Shown: positions 11,066 to 45,290, numbered from the stretch's first letter. The stretch is DNA of 64,000 bases from Achatina immaculata (GCA_009760885.1 CM019721.1:17904196-17968195); one strand, 5' to 3'. The notes: generated from the sequence alone by a model not told the origin. Numbers and translations: made by a program.

Positions 11066-11074
11066 TTTTTTCCT

Positions 11075-11230
11075 AATGTAATTTGTATACTTGCATTAAA
11101 TCGAGTGTGTGGGAAGAATGAAAGATGGAGTGATGAAGGGCAGAATGTAAGACGGGCCTGCGTGTTCAATTCATTACCCTTTAAAATTAAAGATCATTCA
11201 TTCTCTCTCTCTCTCTCTCTCTCTGGCCTA
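11075..11230 (+). repeat. Retroelement 3' end with ATTC/(CT)n tail
   Basis: Forward copy of the repeat at 1078-1195: TAATTTGTATACTTGCATT, TCGAGTGTGTGGGAAGAATG and CCCTTTAAAATTAAAG, then ATTCATTC(TC)n. Confidence 0.65.
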
Positions 11231-11274
11231 TGCCATTCAGACGTTGGTCGTCACTGATTTCTACAACCATCTTA

Positions 11275-11560
11275 TCCTTTGCTCTTTCTATAAGCTGTGT
11301 TTTGGATCATGTTCCGTGCCACTCTTTTAGCCCATCAAGTATCTTGTTTCTTTGTCTTCCTCTGTCCTTTTCCCCTCCAGTTTTCATATTGTCAACTAGA
11401 TGTTCCAGTCTGCCTCTTCTTAAAACATGTGCTATAAGTCTGGACTGTCCTGTTCTGAATTTTGCCATAATTTCTCTCTTTTGCCCAGCCTCCATTAGAA
11501 CCTCTTCATTTGTTTTCTTGGTCGTCCATGGTATTCTCATCATTTTTCTTCCACGTCACA
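11275..11560 (-). mobile_element. LINE-D 3' fragment
   Basis: The minus strand reads MRIPWTTKKTNEEVLMEAG ... RGRLEHLVDNMKTGG ... DRGRQRNKILDGLKEWHGT, the C-terminal end of a non-LTR ORF2. A homologous copy is at 41745-42060 (+). Confidence 0.85.
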
Positions 11561-11769
11561 TGATTGTTTTATTTTGTTTTGTCTGGACGGAAGTTGCAGG
11601 AAGGCACTATCCCATGGTCACATGAAGATACGTGTAATATTACAGATCATTTCAGTAACTTCTGGTGATAGAATGAATTTGTGCTCAAACAGGAGCAAGT
11701 TATTTTTGTGTGTGTGCATGTTTGTTTCACATTTTTGTTTCTGTTTGACCTTTCCTCAACCCAGTAAGT

Positions 11770-12095
11770 TGATGGTTCAAAGTGGACTTTAACTTGGTGC
11801 AGTCTGTGACAGAGTTTAGATTTTAACTTGGCGCTGTCGGTGACAGAGTTTGGATTTTAACCTGGCGCTGTCGGTGACAGAGTTTGGATTTTAACTTGGC
11901 GCTGTCGGTGACAGAGTTTGGATTTTAACTTGGCGCTGTCGGTGACAGAGTTTGGATTTTAACCTGGCGCTGTCGGTGACAGAGTTTGGATTTTAACTTG
12001 GCGCTGTCGGTGACAGAGTTTGGACTTTAACTTGGCTCTGTCGGTGACAGAGCTGGACTTTAACTTGGCGCTGTCGCTGACAGAGTTCACTCCTC
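11770..12095. repeat. 34-bp minisatellite
   Basis: About nine units of TTAACTTGGCGCTGTCGGTG plus ACAGAGTTTGGATT; the period of 34 is clear at 11825/11859. Confidence 0.92.
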
Positions 12096-12289
12096 ATAGC
12101 CAATCTTTGTCAGTAGTTTTCATATTATGTTTACAAACACTTTATAAATCGAACATCTGTTCTTTTTGTTCATAAGTTTTTTTTTTCATTTTTAGCATCT
12201 TTTATCTTCTATCATCTTTTAGCGTAAGTTGCCTATATCGAATACCTTTAGAGATTTTTCATTTGTGAAACATTGTCTACACTGTCTAA

Positions 12290-12520
12290 GCGTGCCATGG
12301 TATAGTTTGGCTATAGGTGCTATAATATAGTTTGGTTAAAGGTGCCATGATATAGCTTGGCTATAGGTGCTATGATATAGTTTCGTTATAGGTGCTATAA
12401 TATAGTTTGGTTATAGATGCCATGATATAGCTTGGCTATAGATGTTATGATATAGTTTCGCTGAAAGTGCTATAATATAGTATGGTTATAGGTGCCATGA
12501 TAATAGCTTGGCTATCAATC
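12290..12520. repeat. 25-bp minisatellite, left part
   Basis: GGTGCTATAATATAGTTTGG plus CTATA units; the array resumes at 13595 after an insertion. Confidence 0.88.
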
Positions 12521-12556
12521 AATAAATCAGTCAATCAATCAGTCAGTCAATCAGTC
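12521..12556. repeat. (AATC/AGTC)n microsatellite
   Basis: TCAATCAATC/AGTCAGTCAATC run next to the LINE-B insertion. Confidence 0.85.
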
Positions 12557-12569
12557 AAGTGTCATGCCG

Positions 12570-13590
12570 CGTGGAGTAGACAATCATTTCTCTCAGTACG
12601 TAAGAATAGTGAAGAGCAAAACCTCTATCCTAATGCGAAGAAAGCTAAATTGATGACAGCCGACAAAACAAACAAGACAGCTGAAATATGTATCAATGAA
12701 GAAAAACTGGAAGAAATTGAGAGTTTTGAATATCTTGGATCACTACTGACTAATAATGGAGATGCAATGAGGAAAATTAAAAGGAGGACATCTATCGTTC
12801 TTCAGAAAGTAAAACAATTAAAGAAGTTGTGGAGACAGAACTACACAAATAAGATTTTTAGGGACATGCATTTTTTCCATCGCAACATATGTCTGTGAGA
12901 CCTGGACACTTAACAAAACAGCTGAGAAACAAATAAATGCCTTTGTATGTAAATGCTACAGAAGAGTTCTTCAGATATAAGGACACAAAAAAAGAACAAA
13001 TATAATCCATACTAAAAAGTAAAGTAAAGATAGTCCCATAGCAAATGCCGTAGGGGGTGAAGCGTTAGAGACCTCATTATGCTGGGTCATCAGCGTATGA
13101 GGTAGGGTGACCAGTTCCTTTCCTCGCTGCCTTTACTTCCCAGATTTTCTCTGGTACCCATTTTACGAGGCTGGGTTGACCTCGGGGCCGTATTGGTCGG
13201 AAAAAAAATCCCGCTCAGCTGGGGATTCGAACCCTCGACCATTTGGTCGCTAGACGAGTGCTCTAACCACTACTCTAGCCGGCCCGTATAATCCATACTA
13301 CAACAACTTAATATTGAAGAAGGCTGGCTAGTAAAGAGGATTAAAGAGAGAAAACCTATTTTGGACACATTAAACGTCATGATGATGTAGAGAAGACCGT
13401 CTTGGAAGGGTATATAATGGGAAAAAGAAAGAGAGGAAGACCATGGCGAAGATGGCTATAAGACATAGTTGATGATCTGAAAATGGATGCATCAGCAGCA
13501 GGGCATCTTGCTTACAACCGAGAGGCCTACGGGAGAACTGTTAGGGGGGTAAAGTTCCATAAGGGACATGCAAATGACTGACTGACTGAC
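12570..13590 (+). mobile_element. LINE-B fragment carrying a nested SINE-T1
   Basis: Encodes the RT C-terminal block (FEYLGSLLTNNGDAMRKIK, ETWTLNKTAEK, FVCKCYRRVLQ), then after the SINE NIEEGWLVKRIKERK, GYIMGKRKRGRPWRRWL and a 3' tail CATGCAAATGACTGACTGAC. Frames are broken. The flanking minisatellite shows it entered an existing array. Confidence 0.88.
13015..13286 (-). mobile_element. SINE-T1 with 14-bp target-site duplication
   Basis: The minus strand starts with a tRNA-like head: GGCTAGAGTAGTGGTTAGAGC (A box) and GAGGGTTCGAATCCCC (B box). The body contains CCAGCCTCGTAAAATGGGTA and AGGCAGCGAGGAAAGG. It is bounded by exact TATAATCCATACTA at 13001-13014 and 13287-13300. A second copy is at 37027-37301. 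Confidence 0.92.
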
Positions 13591-13594
13591 TATA

Positions 13595-13860
13595 CGTGCC
13601 GTGATGTAGTTTGGCAGCAGGTGACATGATATTGTTTTGGCTATAGGTGCTGTGATATAGTTTGGCTGTACATATAATGATTAACTGTACGTGCTATAAT
13701 ATAGTTTGACTATATGTGTTGTGATATAGTGTGGCTGTACGTGCTACAATATAGTTTGGTTGTACTGTTATAATATAGTTTGACTGTACGTTCTGCTATA
13801 TAGCTTGACTATTGGTACTATGATTATGTTTGGCTGTACGTGCTATGATATGATTTGTGT
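13595..13860. repeat. 25-bp minisatellite, right part
   Basis: Degenerate GTGCTATAATATAGTTTGAC plus TGTAC units continuing the array of 12290-12520. Confidence 0.85.
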
Positions 13861-13884
13861 TAGCATTTCTTTATTTCTTGTGAT

Positions 13885-14310
13885 TATTATTATTATTATT
13901 ATTTACCCTGGCGGATATCTAGCCATCATGGTTCTCCATCTTGTGCGGTCCTTGTTTCCGATTAATTCAGATACTTTTCTTTGTCCGTGCCACTTGGTCA
14001 GTCCGCTGATATATTTTTCTCTTGGCCTTCCTTTCTTCCTTTTCCCCCTGAACTTTCCAGTCACTGCTGGGTTCTCCAACTTCTGTCTTCTCATGGCATG
14101 TCTAAGAAATTTTGACTGTCTCTTTCTTATCTTTTTACTAGTTTTCGTTGTTCTGAATCTTCTTTTAGGATCTCTGCGTTTGCTTTTCTGTCTGTCCAGG
14201 ATGTTTGTTGCATCTTTCGCCAAAGACCACATCTCTGCTGCTTCCAGTTTCTTTGTCATCTTTATTGTTGACTGTCCAAGTTTCACAGCTATATAGCCAT
14301 ACAGCAATAT
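13885..14310 (-). mobile_element. Non-LTR retrotransposon C-terminal fragment (LINE-D-like)
   Basis: The minus strand reads AAEMWSLAKDATNILDRQKSK ... RHAMRRQKLENPAVTGKFRG ... RGRPREKYISGLTKWHG ... RTRWRTMMARYPPG and ends in an (AAT)n tail (13885-13903). This is a typical ORF2 end after the RT. Confidence 0.8.
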
Positions 14311-14394
14311 TGGCTCTATATAGCACTGTAATGCTCTTTTTCTCGCTGTTAGGGAGGATTTTTATGTTTTGTTAGAAGAGCACAAATGCTCCAT

Positions 14395-14560
14395 TAATAT
14401 AATTTTTTAACATAGCGTTCATGTAAATTTATACTTCATCTCCTCTCTCTATTTCTTCGTCCTGTATGTTTTTGTATGATTAAGGCTCACGCCGAAACGT
14501 CACAACTTTGTAATCGTTAAGTAATAAAGCTGTTCCTACTTTTTCCCCCTAGTTTATACG
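14395..14560 (+). mobile_element. Solo Penelope-like element 3' end with hammerhead-like motif
   Basis: Same sequence as the 3' end of the element at 43900-45290: TTCATGTAAATTTATACTTC, TCTATTTCTTCGTCCTGTATG, then the motif at 14472-14505, AAGTAATAAAGCTGTTC and the terminal CCCTAGTTTAT. No coding part is present. Confidence 0.8.
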
Positions 14561-14639
14561 TTTTGATAAATTTAGAATGTTTCACTATATACAAGTCTGT
14601 GCTGGCATTGAAAGCAAGAGCTGTACTCTTACGTGTAGT

Positions 14640-14910
14640 CCTGTCTTGTCTTGTCTTGTCCTGTCCTGTCTTGTCCTGTCTTGTCATGTCTTGTCCTGTC
14701 TTGTCTTGTCTTGTTCTGTCCTGTCCTGTCTTGTCTTGTCCTGTCCTGTCTTGTCTTGTCTTGTTTTGTCTTGTCTTGTCCTGTCCTGTCTTGTCATGTC
14801 TTGTCTTGTTCTGTCCTGTCCTGTCCTGTCTTGTCTTGTCTTGTCCTTCCTGTCTTGTCTTGTCCTGTCTTGTCTTGTCTTGTTCTGTCCTGTCCTGTCT
14901 TGTCTTGTGC
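14640..14910. repeat. (CTTGT/CCTGT)n pentanucleotide array
   Basis: About 54 pentamers, mainly CTTGT and CCTGT. It forms the 5' microsatellite head of the element R copy that follows. Cys/Leu/Val-rich reading frames in it are artefacts. Confidence 0.92.
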
Positions 14911-15185
14911 CATCTCCATGTAACTGCAAGTTGGTGTTCTTTGCAGCCGGTGTTGTCGAGGTGATGAGGCACACCATGATATCAGCGTGGGAGTTGGGTA
15001 TGGCAGCTATTTTTTTAGTCCCTGAGTGCAGCTAAAAGGCAAGGGGTGTGCAATGCTTCTTTAGCAGACTCCACCACCCTGTCAATCAGGCTGTGCCTGT
15101 TACTGGAGGTACCAACGGAGAGGTGGGTCAGGATGGGTCGCTGATTGTCTATTCGGAGTAGCGTCTTCACCCCCCCCCACTCTTA
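14911..15185 (+). mobile_element. Element R copy with (CTTGT)n head
   Basis: Core begins GCCATCTCCATGTAACTGCAA and continues TTTGCAGCCGGTGTTGTCGA, GCAAGGGGTGTGCAATGC, TTCTTTAGCAGACTCCACCA and GGTACCAACGGAGAGGTGGG, then GGTCGCTGATTGTC. It aligns with the minus-strand copy at 61075-61415, which has the same pentamer head. Confidence 0.85.
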
Positions 15186-15599
15186 AATGTAATAAAGATC
15201 TATACGTACTAAAACAATATCACTAGCATAACAAGTTAATTTATATATGCACATCTACGATTTATTTTTAAATGTGGTCAGACACTAAGAACAAAAACAA
15301 AATAGCCGATGTACCCTTGTGTACACAGATCTGCACTGGTTGTTGATGATGCTTTACGCTGAAGAATTGTTTTCAGCAGCTAAGAGACACAAAAGAGTTG
15401 CTGGAGTGTGAAAAGTTTGAATGCAAAGCTGCTACTAACTGTAACTGTAACAAAGTTACAACTATCTTGAACTGAGAATTGTCCGTCTCAGAGACTTAGC
15501 TACAACTTTATATTAGTGATAAAAGAAAACATAACTTTACAGTTCAAAGTTCAAAATTCAGACTCTGGCTTCACTGTAATCGGGACAGCCCTATATATG

Positions 15600-16210
15600 C
15601 CCCCGCCCCATGCCGCATCGTCCATCCAAGAGTTTGTTTGCTGATAGTTCCTGACAAATGTTGGTTGTTTAAGATGCGTTTTCTGCCACACAGTTCGGAT
15701 TTCCTGCCATCACCCTTAATTTATCCTAGCTCCAGCAGTCTCCTCACAGCTACGTTGTTCGTCCATTCCCGCTCTTATTTTTCCCGCGGTCTGTCCAGTA
15801 CAGCCCTAGCAAATGTCCCCCTTTGTCCATTGTCAGTCTGCCATTTATTTTAGCCTGTCCAGCAAGTCTGTCTGCCACATCTTTGCCATGTACTCCAGCA
15901 CGCGCTGGACAGTAAAGCCACGTTAGACTTGTCACGGCTGACTGGCTTAACAGTTGAACCCATTCTTTGCGAAGCAAATTCTTCTCAATCTTTACGGAGT
16001 ATACGCTGTGAATCCGTCACAATGACAATCACATCATGAGCAACTAGCCACTCCATTGCCGCCAACACAGTTTATGTTTCCATTCGCATGCTTGATGTGC
16101 TGACTTCAAAGGCTCCCGAACCCTGTGCCACTACTCTTCCATTTCGGTAGGCAACAGAACCCCAACCACTTCTGCTGTTCCGAGTCACTGAGCCAGTGAA
16201 CCACAGAGTC
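15600..16210 (-). pseudogene. LINE-F RNase H domain fragment
   Basis: Minus strand: LWFTGS (expected W-x-T-D-G-S, so the first catalytic Asp is gone), RSGWGSVAYRNGRVVAQGSG, METxTVLAAMEWLVAHD with a stop inside, IVIVTDS (catalytic Asp present), then WLYCPARAGVHGKDVADRLA, the RNase H end motif. This is a degenerate RNase HI-like domain of a non-LTR retrotransposon. Confidence 0.85.
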
Positions 16211-16294
16211 ACTGTACTTTATAGTCATTAGTGATAAAAGAAACATAACGCTATAGACATTAGTGATAAAAGACACGTAATTTTATGGTCATTA
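16205..16294. repeat. 32-bp minisatellite, left part
   Basis: Units of CATTAGTGATAAAAGAAACA plus TAACTTTATAGT. The array continues after a LINE-A insertion. Confidence 0.88.
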
Positions 16295-16635
16295 GTGATA
16301 TTTTGGCCAAACACCATAAGAAATAACATCTTATTAGCAGAAATGCAGATGAAGCCACTGACAACAATTATTGAGGAAGGACGCTGGCGATGGTTGGGAC
16401 ATGTGCTCCGAATGACTGACAACTCACTACTAAAAATAGCACTAAGATGGACACCACAGGGGAACAGAAGTAAGGGTAGACCAAAAGAGACATGGAGAAG
16501 AACAACAGAAAGGATATTGAGCAATAGAGGGCTCACCTGGGCAAGAGCAGAAAAAAAGGCAAAGGACAGGCATTTGTGGAAAACCCTTGCGGAAGCCCCA
16601 TATGCCCTGGGCACTTAAGGTTCAGAGAGAGAGAG
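16295..16635 (+). mobile_element. LINE-A 3' fragment inside a minisatellite
   Basis: Encodes LAEMQMKPLTTIIEEGRWRW, LGHVLRMTDNSLLKIALRW and DRHLWKTLAEAPYALGT, then TAA and a short (GA)n tail. Array units continue directly on both sides. Confidence 0.88.
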
Positions 16636-16970
16636 TGATAAAAGAAACATAACGTTATATAGACATTAGTGATAAAAGAAACATAATTTTATAGTTGTTA
16701 GTGGTAAAAGAGACATAACTTTATAGCCATTAGTGATAAAACAGACATAACTTTATAGTTATTAGTGATAAAAGAAATATAACTTTATAGTCATTAGCGA
16801 TAAAAGACACATACTTTATAGTCATTAGTGATATAGTGATAAAAGAAATACAACTCTACAGTCATTAATGATTAAAGAGACATACTTTATGGTCATTAGT
16901 GATAAAGGACACATACTTTACAGTCGTTAGTGATAAAAGAAACATAAATCATTAGCGATAAAAGAGACAT
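16636..16970. repeat. 32-bp minisatellite, right part
   Basis: About ten units of the GTCATTAGTGATAAAAGA-type repeat, including truncated ones. Confidence 0.88.
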
Positions 16971-17399
16971 TTCCTTTCAAAACAGCTGCAGTACCATGGA
17001 TTACATGTTATTTGGAGGGCAACAAAAAGATGACGATGTTAGACAGATTAAACTGACGAGAGATTATTATTGCCCTCTCTTTCACTAAAATCTTCTATTG
17101 TGTTAATGTAATCTGCACAAAACTGATAATATTTAGCTCAGGATCGCAGTTACAGAGACGTGTTAGATAACATTTCACTGTTACAGCCCTGGGGAATGAA
17201 GGCGAGACAAAGGAAGATGAAAAGTGACGGAGGAGAAAATTAGCACAGTGCAGCCAGCGACACCGATTTATGGCGGGTGAACTGATCAGATTTTTGCCAT
17301 CCTGAACTAAAATATTTGTGTGATGGAGGTGGTGAGACACATCTTAATGGCGCGCGATGTGGCTGCATTTGATTACCATAATTTAAATAAGGATCTGTA

Positions 17400-17760
17400 C
17401 TCTGCTTTTAATTTCTCCGTTTACTGTGCTGCTTCTGTTGAAGGTTGCCCCTAGACATTTGTATGTTTCTTCTTTCCTAATAATCATAGCACCAACATTT
17501 ATATAATCTGGGTCATTCTGCCTCTGGTCTCTTGATATCTTCATACACTCTGTCTTACCTTTAGGTCAAGCCCACTTTTAGTGCTACATCTCTCAGGTGT
17601 ATGCAGGTATTGATTACTTCTTCCATAGCTTCCCCCCACCAGGTCGATGTCATCTGCGTATCCTTGTATTTTAGCTTGTTCTTCTGTACTGCTTTCTTCT
17701 TTCGCTTTTCTGATTACCTTTTCTAGTTCTGTGTAGTAATGGAGCTAATACATTATTAAA
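17400..17760 (-). pseudogene. Reverse transcriptase palm fragment
   Basis: The minus strand encodes GYADDIDLVGGG followed by EEVINTCIHLRDVALKVGL in another frame, that is RT motif C and the following helix. A close second copy lies at 19425-19690. The element is broken by frameshifts and stops. Confidence 0.8.
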
Positions 17761-18300
17761 AGCAGAGTATAGATAGGGAATAAAATATACGTCGCCTTAC
17801 AACACTTGTTAAAATCCAAAATCCTGTCCCAAAACATCAAAATGACAAAAAAACTATAATAAACCAGCCATCATGTATGGATCAGAAACGTGGAGTACAA
17901 AAAATATAGATAAACAATTGCAGATCTTTGAGAACAAGATCCTAAGAAGAATCTTTGGGCCCACAAAGGATATCAACAGTGGAGAATGAAGAGCTAGAAA
18001 GAACACTGAACTTAACAGCTTATTTAAATCCCAACGAATTATAAATGTCTTGAAACTGAATAGACTACGCTGGTTAGGTCTTGTAGAAAAAATGGAAAAG
18101 AACAGACAAAAGAAACTTATGTATGCACAAGAGATGAGAGAAACAAGACCAAAGGGTAGACCAAGACAGAGATGGAAAGACAATATAGAAGAGGATATAA
18201 AAGAAATTGGTGTCACCAACTGGAGAGAGAAGATTAGGAATAGAGAGGAATGGAGGCGGGCTTTAGCAAAGAGCCTTAATAGCTCGGAAAGATGAAGAAG
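17761..18300 (+). mobile_element. LINE-C 3' fragment
   Basis: Plus strand: MYGSETWSTKNIDKQLQIFE and NKILRRIFGPTKD, then LNRLRWLGLVEKMEKNRQKK, RPKGRPRQRWKDNIEEDIKE and EWRRALAKSLNSSER with a stop at about 18295. Standard non-LTR ORF2 end. A minus-strand copy is at 40795-41370. Confidence 0.85.
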
Positions 18301-19039
18301 AATGTAATAAAGATGCTCTCCGATAGGCTCGACCATCATGACAATCATGTTGAAGAGATGCGGCAGCCTTATCTTCTGTAGTTCTCTGAGAGTGAAGATA
18401 AATGTTTTGATCAACTCTTGTGTACCACTCCTTATAACCTCAGCTTTTTTTTTCCTCTCCAACATGGCGATCTTCTCTCCCAACCCGCGGCAAGAAGATG
18501 AATATTTCTTCACGTGATGCAACTAAGATCCACAAATAGGCCTGGGTTTTGATTTCAGCCCGTGAGCTCTTCATAAATTACCAAGACACAGACAGTACCT
18601 GTAAACTTGAGAGTCGGGGAGTATATAACAGAGCAGAATCTATTAAGCAGAGCTCGTAACTTAGACGTGTCCACGGCACAACAGCTGCTGTTCTCGTGCA
18701 GTAATTAGCTTATAATTGCTCATGTTTCATGCCCACATATAAAATGTCTTACTCGGGCAAATCTCATATAAAGGAGTAGGTTTTATTTGTCACTGAACAA
18801 TAGAGTGCGTCCACATAAGACTCAGTAAGTAGTTCTGGACATTTTCTGTGGAAACTAAGAAACATGAATTTACAAGCATTACTAATATATCACAATTACT
18901 AGTACTGACCTCTGTCTCACACTCTTCCCCAGTGTTAAATTTAGATCTGTCTGGCCTGGGGGACTCGCTACCAGATCGTTTTTTTTTTTCATATCTGACC
19001 TTCCTTGTTGGTGTTTGAGCTTCTTGGTATGTTTCCAGA

Positions 19040-19325
19040 AGGTAGTTTGTGACTCAAAAATAAGATTAAGCAGAGAAAACTTAAATATTTTTGGACATGT
19101 TAAATGTCATGAGAATTTAGAGAAGACAGTCTTGGATGGGTACATAATGGGGAAAAAGAAAGAGAGGAAGACCAAGGCGAAGATGGATGCAAGACATCGT
19201 TGATGATCTGCGAATGGATGCATCACTATCAGGGCATCTTGCTTACATCCGAGAGGCCTACAGGAGTAGTGTGAAGGAGGCAAAGTTCTGCAAGGGACAT
19301 GCAAATTCTGGCTGACTGAGTAATC
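19040..19325 (+). mobile_element. LINE-B 3' fragment
   Basis: RENLNIFGHVKCHENLEKTV, DGYIMGKKKERKTKAKMDAR, then the conserved end GAGAGGCCTACAGGAGTAGT and CAAGGGACATGCAAATTC with a GACTGAG tail. Confidence 0.82.
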
Positions 19326-19424
19326 CATATCATGTCCAATGTTGTATAAAAATAATTTAAAAACTCCCCATTCTAACTTTGAGGAGTTTTCTGTGATCTC
19401 TGAGTTTTCCTTATATATATATAT

Positions 19425-19690
19425 ATATAATCTGGATCATTCTGCCTCTGGTCTCTTGATATCTTCATACACTCTGTCTTACCTTTAGGTCAAGCCCACT
19501 TTTAGTGCTACATCTCTCAGGTGTATGCAGGTATTGATGACTTTTTCCATAGTTTCCCCCACCAGGTCGATGTCATCAGCGTATCCTTTATTTTAGCTTG
19601 TTCTTCTGTACTGCTTTCTTCTTTCGCTTTTCTGATTACCTTTTCTAGTTCTACCACTTGAACCCGGTACCTCTGGATTAGTAGACCGCC
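19425..19690 (-). pseudogene. Reverse transcriptase palm fragment upstream of ENTPD exon 1
   Basis: Near-identical over about 230 bp to 17515-17725 (minus), including the region encoding DDIDLVGG. It begins next to a (TA)n run (19415-19429) and ends about 90 bp before the acceptor of ENTPD exon 1. Confidence 0.8.
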
Positions 19691-19788
19691 AATATGAAGG
19701 TTGTAGTATTCCGTTTTCCCGTATATCATCTTATGATTATGCGTTACAAACAGCAACTCTTTTATGACTGTCTTTCAGTTCTAGCAGA

Positions 19789-43663
<23,875 letters not shown>

Positions 43664-43899
43664 AATATTCTCATGGCTAACAGCAAGCATTTGTGTTGGT
43701 CATCAGCATAGTCAAGAACAGAGCAGTGACGGCGGCAACACCAGGCAAGAGATGACACCAGAGAAGAATGAAGCAACATCGCATAGAAAAATACAACATC
43801 ACTCGGTTCGTTTGCATTTGTGAAATTAAAAAGACCAAAAAATTTTGGTAATATTCATTCTCGTAGCTACGTTGTAATATGAGCATTTGTTTCTCTCAC

Positions 43900-45290
43900 C
43901 AGTAACATAAAATTCGCTTATGAAATTTCTGACAAGTCTGTCAACTTTTTAGACATCAAAATATCTGTTGGCACAAACAGGCTTGTTACCTCTGTATTTT
44001 ACAAGCCCACCGACAGCCACACCTATTTGCTTTACACTTCCTCCTATCCTGAAGCTTGTAAGAACTCCATTCCATACTCCCAACTCCTCCGTCTTCGCCG
44101 CACATGTCAGGATAATTTGGACTTTATAGATAAAGTTATTAGAATTGTTCCGTCATCGCCACTACCCAGAAAAGGCCCTTCGTGAAGCCTTCAACCGTAT
44201 CCAACTAGTGAACCGCAAAGAAGCATTCAGAAAAAAGCCTGTTACCTCATCTGACAGAGTTAAGTTAGTACTACCTTTCCACCCACATGGTCAGATATTT
44301 AAGAAAATTCTTTATCGTCATCTGCCACTAATCCAACTCGATCCCGACATTCGTGACATTTTCTCTGACCCACCCCTGTTGGCATACAAACATGAGCCAA
44401 ACCTTAATGACATCTTTGTCCACAGCCACTTGAAGCAGAGCCTTACATATGTTGATACCAGAAAATGTAACCGCCCCCGCTGCGTTACCTGCCCGATAGT
44501 CTGGGAAACAAAAACGATCACCTTTCTCAAAACTATCCTCACTCTTCATGAGGGATTCACATGCGAGTTCCGTAATGTGATGTATGTCGTCGTTTGCAAA
44601 AGACGGTATGTTGGTGAGACTGGCCTCAGATTAGGGGACCGCATGCAAAAACATCTGTACGACATCGCCCAGCATGCTTCGAAACCAGTCCCAAATCATT
44701 TCAATGGCCCAAACCACAGAGGAAAATCTGATTTTCTGGTAACAACCGTCAAACAATGTCACGTAGATGCCTGGCGCTTGAGAACCGCCACACGGGTTAA
44801 ACACGCTGTTCAGCTACACTTAACATTCTCTTCAATCATCATAGTAACTCTCCACCAAGCTCCACCCCTTTTTACTTGTCAAACCTCCTCACAGCATCTC
44901 TTTGCAACCCCTTCCCTAATCATCTATTTCACCTTCTCCTGGCTAGGTCAACACTGTATCACTCTCCCTCCCCTCCACGGTTTCCCCATCCACCACCCCC
45001 AGTTACAATCCACCGACCACATATCACAGGTCTCCATTTAAACAGTCTCCACGTTCTACTAAGTCCATTCCTGACACACACCGCCGGACAAGCCACGTCT
45101 TACAATTTACACCTAAGTACTCTTATGTATTAAAAAAAATAGTATTCATGTGAATCTATACTTTATCTCCTCTCTCTATTTCTTCGTCCGGTATGTTTTT
45201 GTATGATTAAGTAAGGCTCACGCCGAAACGTCACAACTTTGTAGTCGTTAAGTAATAAAGCTGTTCACACTTTTTTCCCTAGTTTATTCA
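43900..45290 (+). mobile_element. Penelope-like element, 5'-truncated
   Basis: Contains the RT C-terminal end, a GIY-YIG endonuclease region, a long noncoding stretch and a 3' terminus with a hammerhead-like motif (45199-45235), AAGTAATAAAGCTGTTC and CCCTAGTTTAT. It starts about 240 bp after the ENTPD stop codon. The main RT palm is missing. Confidence 0.85.
43905..44820 (+). pseudogene. Penelope RT C-terminus and GIY-YIG endonuclease
   Basis: NIKFAYEISDKSVNFLDIKI and VTSVFYKPTDSHTYLLYTSS are the RT end typical of Penelope-like elements. A frameshift near 44140 leads to FRHRHYPEKALREAFNRIQ. Then KCNRPRCVTCPIV (Cys motif), FTCEFRNVMYVVVCKRRYVG and ETGLRLGDRMQKH form the GIY-YIG core (the Y-V-x-x-C variant, with catalytic Arg in the R-x-x-x-H part). 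The end after HVDAWRLRTAT loses the family pattern, so a second frameshift is likely. Known: this nuclease nicks target DNA for insertion. Confidence 0.88.

Noticed and set aside
14517..15035. Periodic reading frames rich in Cys/Leu/Val/Ser or Asp/Lys/Thr/Arg/Gln
   Set aside because: The (CTTGT)n array has a 5-bp unit open in many frames; no support beyond periodicity.
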